From assembly GCF_000485595.1 (NCBI RefSeq), contig NW_014577503.1:11972-75971 (forward strand): a DNA stretch of 64,000 bases. The letters run 5' to 3'. The position numbers and the translations under genes were made by a program. A model generated the notes under the pieces. That model had not been told where the DNA came from and did no database searches. It was given only the letters and a program-made list of their open reading frames with translations. The stretch comes from Priapulus caudatus (Eukaryota; Priapulida; Priapulimorpha; Priapulimorphida; Priapulidae). Each line of letters opens with the position of its first letter. Position 1 is the first letter of the stretch. This document shows positions 54,495 through 63,400 of the stretch, one piece after another.

Positions 54495-57400
54495 GTGTGC
54501 GTATCTAGACGTTGTGAAGATGTACCATATGCATCAACCTCCTCAGGCTCAGTCGTTTCCACCTGTAACATGGTGGTCTTTTGCGCTATTGCCACTGTGG
54601 TAGGTTGTTCAGTCACCTTTGCTGGCCGTGCTGCAACGTGTTTGAGTGTTCCATATAAAGAAAGTAGTGTGCATCATATACCGTCAGTATAAATATGCCA
54701 CATAATTAAATTTCCTGTAAATTTCATCTGCATTACGAGAACACCATTACTTGAACTTTTTAAATTTAAATATCATTATTGTGAGCTTGTTTCATGTGGT
54801 GGTTACTCTAAGGAGAACATCACACTTTAACGTGGTAGACCTACTCGCAGCAGAGCAGAAATCGTTGCACTCTTCATACGATGCAAAATTGTTCTCATTT
54901 CCTTCACAGCCACCATAGTAGAATGGTGCACAGCGGCCACCATCTTCATCAGAGAAGTACCAGCGCAGCTGATAGTCACTGCATGTCCCAGGTTGTTTTT
55001 CTTGATCGCAGATGTCTTTAAAAATGTGACAAATACTGTGACTGCCACGGAGGTGAGAGCAGAATTACTGCTGAACTACCCGACTCCACCCTCTGAACAC
55101 CCTACATGTTATTAGTATTTATTTATCTATCAGCTCTCGAAATATAAACTTTCATGGTTACTTCCACAACGAATTCACTTATGTTGGATTTTCTTTCTGC
55201 CAGACTGGTATGAATCACCACTGAATCAATTTTAGTAACAAACATATTTGACACATTTGTTTACCGTATGAGCTGGGTGTTTCTGTTGTAATAGTAGGCT
55301 TCGTCACTTCTGGGCGTGTGCGTATAGGCATTGTTGTCTCTGCTAATATCGTATGATAGACACACCCAATTAAGAATTATCAGGATATTGAACAACACAC
55401 ATTCCAAATCATTGTAATTTCTAAACAAAAAATAAAATTGGTACTGAAATTAAACTAGGTACTAAAATTAAACTAGTGTAGTAATAATATATGACACAGC
55501 AAACCATTTAGTAGAGGCAGAGTGTACATGCTATAGCTGTAGTAAGTAACTCTAGGAAAAATAAAAGTTATCAACTAAAGAACAAAGATGTTTTTGATGA
55601 TTACAGCAAAGACAAACAAACTCTAGTATTTGTGTTGCGTGTACAGATAAGTATTGATAGCCAATGCATTATAAAGGGGCTATTGTTTAATATGCACATG
55701 ACGAATGGTCACAGTGCACTGCATAAATGCTGGAACTGGTTAGGTGTTAAGAAGTACGTGTACATTTAGTTTGCAACTACTATGTACGTTTCAACGTGGC
55801 TGCACTAAGCTCTTGTAAGGAGCTTGTGGGTAGTATTAAGTGTTTCTGGAGGGCGATCAGAATCGCTAATAGTCTCATATACTATATAGATAATTTATAT
55901 TCTTCTAACTTGTTTTAAGACCAAGATTTACTAACATCTCAAAACGGGGTTCATTTCATGATATACTTGACATGATGGCAGGCTTATGGGCTTGATAATT
56001 TGCACAGTTGAATAAATATGCTAGCTAGAAGAAGATATAATCAGAGGCACTTTCAAATATGCCCATCAACGTCAGCTGCAGAAAACTTGGAAAGACTAAG
56101 AGATTCATGACAGAACTGTCATGAGAGAGACAGAAAGACACTTCACACAGAAAGTTGCTACCAGGTCAAACAGCAAGTTATCAAACTATCCTGTCCAAGA
56201 GAGACTGAAGACAGCACCCAGGAGGCAAACAGATGAGACTCCACGAGTGAGCATTGTTCGCCCAGAGGAAAATGGAGAGCTACGAAAGACGTCAGAGCAC
56301 CGCAAACATGACGCCACGTGCGCCGCACTTACGTCGCCTCGTGCATTCACTCTCGCATTCCTCGAGAGACTCAAACCTGTTGTCATTTCCCTCGCAACCA
56401 CCGTAGTAAAATGCAGCACAGCGCTCACGTTCGGTGTCAAAGTACCACCACATGTTGAAATCGCTGCACGGACCTGCATCCTTTGGCAGCTGACACAGGT
56501 CTTTGTAAAAACATGCAAGTGATCATCCAACAGTCTCGGTAACCGAATTGTCATGAGGCGCATAGAGTGATACACAATTTACAATTCACAGAAGATATAG
56601 ACAAAGACATAAAAACATTATACAAATGATTGTCTCCCACAGTTGAAACATGGTACATTTCATCACTGACCAGCAAACGCTAATCACATAACAAATAATG
56701 GCCCTGCAACAAACAGGAAAAACAACAGGTATACCTGTATGAACAGTATACTGTCCATAGTTACATAAATTCCTGAAGTTAAAGAGAACCTAAAGTACAT
56801 GCACACGTGAACATTTAAGTAGTCTAAAAGCTGTCTTACCGTACGGTTCTGTAGGTCTAGTGACTGGGGCTCGTGTACTTGTAGTAGCAGGTGGCGCCGC
56901 TGAAACACGTGCACAAAAAAGTTACATCGCAACTCAAAACGTACACTAAGCAAAGTTTACACATTTTAATAATATAATACAGTCACGAAAAGGTCCATGC
57001 TCCATATAGGACAAATACACAATTTCAATATAGATACGCTCGAACACACGCTTTACACGCTGACTTTATTTTGAAATAGCACATTTAATCTTGTTTACAC
57101 TACGCATAAAATCTGGATAGTCAGATCTTGTGACCATGTTGACATTCCCTATTTAAAACTTTTTTCCCCAGTTTTGTAATTGCAGTCAGATGGATGAAGT
57201 GCATACAAGCATGTTGTGTATTCCCTTGCCCAGTCCACTCGCTGTGGCCAAATCATTGTCTGAAAATTCTATAGTAAGTGAATTGGACTTAGTATATATT
57301 GTTCTCTGCCTTTACTATATAGTGACCCTTCTAAAATATAGAGGGTTCCGAGACTTGCACTAAAAATAGCAATATTACCTACAATCCTGTGCCGCGGATT

Positions 57401-60400
57401 GTACCATGTCTGAACTGGTTTCTGGAACCGTCATGGCCGGCGGCGTTGCATTGTGGGTAATTTGAAAATTCGCGGAACTCTCTATAGTCACAATGCACAC
57501 AAGTAAGTGAAAAATCATATTACTATCTACATCACGTGTGACAGAGTGGTACTTACTGACACCATGGCAGGAATCGAAACACTCCTGGTATGTCTCGAAA
57601 TTGTTCTTGTTGGCCTCACAACCACCATAGTAGAATGGTGCGCATCGGTTTCCCTGCTCCTCAGAGAAGTACCAACGAACCTCAAAGTCTTCACATGGTC
57701 CAGTGTCTTTCTGCTGATGGCAGATATCTGCACAAATTATTTAAATATTGAGTAATTATTTCACAATGTCAATTTATACATTGTCAGAAAATTTAATTGT
57801 ATAGAAAATATTAACAAAAGAACAATTAATAACTGATTTTACTGAAAATAATACCCAAAGTTCTACTCTTTGAAGAAACCTAATCTATATAATATCATTC
57901 ATAAATACTGTCCTAATGTTGCCAGGAAACTAAACTGCATCATTTTGGTATTTCGCAACCATTGAACAATTATCATAAGTTCTTAAAATTAAAATACTTG
58001 CCACTTCAGTTTTGCTGCACATAAAACAAAATAAAATGTCAAAAGAGTGTCATTTATTTGAAATTAGCCCATCAATGGCACCAAAATACTAATTACAACG
58101 TTGTGTATACTGGTTATTATAAATCTGCACCTGCAGATCCTTATACAATTAGCCACTCTTACTCCTACATTTTTACCATTCTCAAGTCCAGATAACCAAG
58201 CAATTGATGAAGGATATATCAACGCATTCTTATTATGTATTACAATAATGACCAGTGAAACCTATACTGACGTATTAGCACCTACCATATTGCGATGGCT
58301 CACCCGCCATTGTGGCCTGAGTGGTCTCTACTGGTAACACAGCTGCAAGTATTAGAAGGAAATGGCTAGTTACTAGAACAGTTATTGTCAACAGTGGGTT
58401 TATCATACACAAAATTCTACTGCTTCAGTTTGATCTTAGCTGCTAAACCATGTTGATATTTATTTCATATTTACATCAAATAATAATCCCTTTCAACATG
58501 TTAGCGTCATAACTTATGAGGATATTAGAAGCATATATATAAACCTGTAACTGATTTAAGTACTGTGTCAACTGTAATAAGAATAAATTTAATAATAATA
58601 ATAATTTAATAATTTAATAATTTTGCAAGTTTAATAATAGATCGTTCTATTAATGTAATAGCACTTACTCGTATACACCGGTGGCTTGGTGGCAACCACA
58701 GCTGAAACAAATGGAGTCAAAATCATTAGGCTTAAAAAAATCACATCTCAAGATTAATCATATTCTGTGTTATATATATTTATAACACGTTCCATTTATA
58801 AAGATTTCACTAACAGTAATTGCCATCAATTAGCTTGAAATTAGTGCTCACATTTCATTAAAAATCACTGGAAATTTTATCAGACTTCCACAGCTATGTG
58901 AAGTTAATAATCAGAAATATAGCAAAATAGGACAGAGTATTTTAACTGAGCACATAAAAAAGAACAACTAAGATTTATTGAAATCATTGTTGCTAATTGA
59001 GACTAACACAATTAGAGGACAGTTTCCTTTTTATCAGATAGAATAGAAATAAACCTCTACTCAACCATGACTACCATATCTGTCAAACAGTAGATTCTCG
59101 TTCGTGACATAAGAAGAACTAGCTACACTTTCTACGAATAAATTCAATACTATACAAAATATAATGACAACAAGTATTGATGAGTAGTCAAACAAATGGT
59201 GCCACACAAGAAAGAATATATGGAAAACTGTGTTCAGACAAAAAGAAAAGATAACGACACTTGTTATTGATTTCATACAATACAAATTAAATTATTACAT
59301 TATGTATTAATCATCATTGCCTGCGCAACTGGTACACCACAAATAAGCTTAAATAAATTTTCTGTAAATGAGTCGCAAAAGCAATGACAACAAATGACTA
59401 ATTAGGTCTGTAGAAATAGTTAATCAGGGAAAACCCATATAGCTATCACAAGGACAGTGATACAAAATTCCATGTTATGACATCTCGGTTAGCATTAGGT
59501 ATCTTATAAGTTGACATCAGAGGAAAATTAATGAGAATGCACAAATATTATACAGGTTACATACATTATGAACAGCTAGGTGACAAAATAACAAACTGGT
59601 TCACAGCTAGATGGTATATAGCTATATTATACACTAATAAAGACACACATAAGACATGGTAAACTATATCTAAAAAAAAATACAAAATGTGTCACACAAA
59701 AGCTGCATGCAGCGGTGCGGTCACCTACCACCAGATACACAGCCATCCTCGCACTCTTGCTGAGACCCATAGTTGTTACTGTTGCCCTGACAACCACCAT
59801 ACCAGAATGGAGCACATCGTCCACCATCACGTTCAGCATCAAAGTACCAGCGCAACACATACTCGTCGCATGTACCTTCATCCTTTGGCTGGTAACATTG
59901 TTCTTAACAAAGTGCAAAAACCAGCAAAAGCGAATTGATATCCTACATATATATAGCACAACCACAGAAGCAAAACCAGTGCAGTCCAGTTTAATCCAGT
60001 GTCATTGCCCTGGATCATTCGCAGGCATACACCACTAATCTAGAGAAACCAGCAGGCATAATATTCACTTTATCTGTAGCACATAACACCCAAACACGTA
60101 AGCTTCCAAAAGTTTTTCTCAGATGGATACTACATTAGTTTGTGCTGACAAATCTATCCAAAAAGGTTAACCTTCTCTTTGTGGCAATAACACAAATCTT
60201 AGCAGCCACTGCAGCAAAAGAGTTTCATGCAATATTCCACATGAACAAAGTTGTACTACTCGATTGCTAAATATTACCAATCGTGTGGTGTCGTGTTTGT
60301 TATTGATAACACCATTGCTCATGTTTTTGACATTTGCAATAAAAGTCAATTTGCACATTTTACTAAAGCTAATTCTATTAGTTGAGATATTTGGCATGCA

Positions 60401-63400
60401 GGATAATTCGATTTTACTGAAAATAATGCTGAAACCTGCACTAGCATTCTTATACACAAGTTAATTTCCCTGCCTGCAATTAGGAGCTTAACTCAGAAAC
60501 AAGTGCGTTACAGGGTTCTGACTAGCTTATGCCAATAGCAATAAAAATCAAAAGGCACATTCAAGAATAGTTCCAACTCACTCACGCTGATATGCAATAC
60601 AATGTATATGCACTTATAGGCAAAAACCTAGCAGAACTACTGAATGCATACCTTGGCCCTCAGGTGCTTCTGTATGTGGTGGCCGTGTCGGGGTTGGTTC
60701 CGTCACCAGCTCTGTTATACATTTCTGTTCGCACTCAGACTTGCTCTCAAATCTGTTATAGGTCCGAAACATGAATACATCAATACATGATACATCAGGT
60801 GGGAGTAATGTGGTACAATAACATGAACAATCCACTTTTTTATGCCACCTGGTTTAAGCTACTACTGTGAGGAATACATAAACGAATGAGTGCAAATTTA
60901 CAAATCACTAGATAATACATGTGCACTGACCATTAACGACGTAAATATGTTTTTCATACATTCTCGCACTACCTTACCTGTTAGCATTGCCCTGGCAACC
61001 CCCGTAGACGAACTCTGCACACTGTCTCGTCTGCTTATCATAGAACCATGACTCGATGTAAGCAAGGCAAGGACCCGCATCTTTATCGAGTTGACAGGTA
61101 TCTATGAATATACAATGTCATTTATGCGTAAGCATGCTAAGTAACTGCAACCAAATCGATGTGGTCAAATGTTTATATCATTTTTAGAGGTTAGTACACT
61201 GCAAAGACTACCAACCCAGAGATTGCTTCGCCTCTTCCAAAAGTAGTAACTATAGCACCCTGTCATGTAAAATTGTGTCATAAATGCTTAATAATGGAAA
61301 CCCAATGGAAGACTGGTCAGACATTCTTAGTTTATAGAGGATAGCACATTGCAATCACTATCTCCTAGCAATTCTGCTTCTTACAAAAGTAACAGCTACA
61401 GACACTGACCTTCAGATTTAACTCCACTGCAATATCTCTCGCAGTCACTCTTTTCGCCAAAGTTGTTCTGGTTGCCACCACAACCACTGTATGTAAATTC
61501 CTTGCACGAACCCACGCCAGCATCGTAGTAATGGCGCAGTACTCTGTCATTACAGCGACCAGTCTGGTGCCCCATAAGACAGATGTCTGCAACGTGCAAT
61601 TATTTATCGTAAACATAATTGCAGTGTGATGCTGTCACACAGCCTGAAGCATAGCACTAATAGAAATGTGCAGGGTGGTTATGCATATGCAAACAGTCAA
61701 AATGTTTCAATATTTATGAATACCTATCATACTCTTTATGGTAAAACTTGATGTTCTAGGATATACGTTATTAAAAATGCCTACAACGACTTCCGTAAAG
61801 CCACCTTAATTCTAACTGTTCTGAAATAAATCATGGCACCAAGAACAAATTTATTCAATTAGATGCTTCTATTATCTTCTGGGGTAAACGTATATGTATT
61901 AGATGTTTAGTGGATTCTGGTGTCAATATGTCAGATCATTAGCACATGGATGGGTTATATATGCCTCTTGACTATCGATATCTTGGATCTACCTAATGGG
62001 GAACATTCAAAAGGGTACCTTCTCTGGTTAGTCGAACTGGTTGTGTTTGCGTGGGCTGTGGGGTTGTCGTCAGTGCAACCATCTTTCCGCATGTGTCTTC
62101 ACACTCTTCAATTGTCTTGAATCGGTTTCCGTTACCATGGCAGCCACCATATGTAAACTGTTGACACTTCCCTACTTTGTTGTCATGGTAATACATTTGA
62201 AGTCCAGCCCTGCATGGTCCAGGATCCTTGGGCATGTTGCACCAATCTATAGCATAGCAGCTTACTGTAAAACTCCTACACCATGTTCATCACATATATA
62301 TATACATGTAGTAAGGCCAAACCTCTGCTCACAAACATTAAGGGCCCGTTTTCAGAAGTAATACAGAAATTAAAAGCTGGTATATGTTTTTGGCAATGCT
62401 CTTCTACTATCATAATACTAGTACAACACTTTAGCACAGTTCAGGATTGTTTCGACTCAACTTGCCGGTATATTCTGACCTAACTTTTGTTTGCTATATT
62501 AGAGATATGGCCGTAAAAATATGTTCCTTGGTCCACTGAAGCACAAACCTTCTATATTTTGCATACCTTGTGTTTGGTAGATGCCACATGCTCGCTCACA
62601 ACCCTCCCTATTGTCGTATCTGTTGGCATTGCCTTCACATCCACCATAAGCGAATGTCGCACACTGACCAATCTCGTTGTCATAGTACCAGGCGGTGGTG
62701 TATGCCTCACACGGTCCAGGATCAGAAGGCATGCTACACACATCTTAAACATACCGTACAATAAAAGTTTAAAATTCCTAATAACAACATGTTATACAAT
62801 ATATGACTACAAATGTAATTTATATCCATGCTCAATACGAATAGCTTGCTAGTGGCCTGTAGCTATGTAACATGATTTTAATAATATATAAAATATGTAT
62901 ATAATGTAAAATAAAGTGAATTGACAAAGGTTATATTTTAATATACACAAGATGCATCTTACTGGGGTGTCATGACAATAGTGATCCAGGCATATTCCCT
63001 GGAACAGACATTCTCTGAAATGCCATTGCCGACCCTCCCAACCAATTCAAAACTTAAAAACACTTAAAAACCATGTGCTATTATAATTCATAAGTGTCTT
63101 CTGAATTCATTGTGCGTTTTGGTATGTGATGAAATATTTAGTCTATCATATTCTATCAGAGATTTTCACAACCCTGTTGACAAAGTATAGACAGGTAATT
63201 TTATATTTAAAAATGTAGGGAAGTATGATGATCACTGGAAACATCAAAATGGTACTCAATATCTAATACCCACGATGAAGGTTTTAAATGATGATAAGCG
63301 TATGAGGTAGACAGCACTATGTGATTAATATTATTAATCTTGGTTAATGAAGACTTGCTTTACCTTCCTCAACAATGCCTCCACAATAATCCTGACAAAG

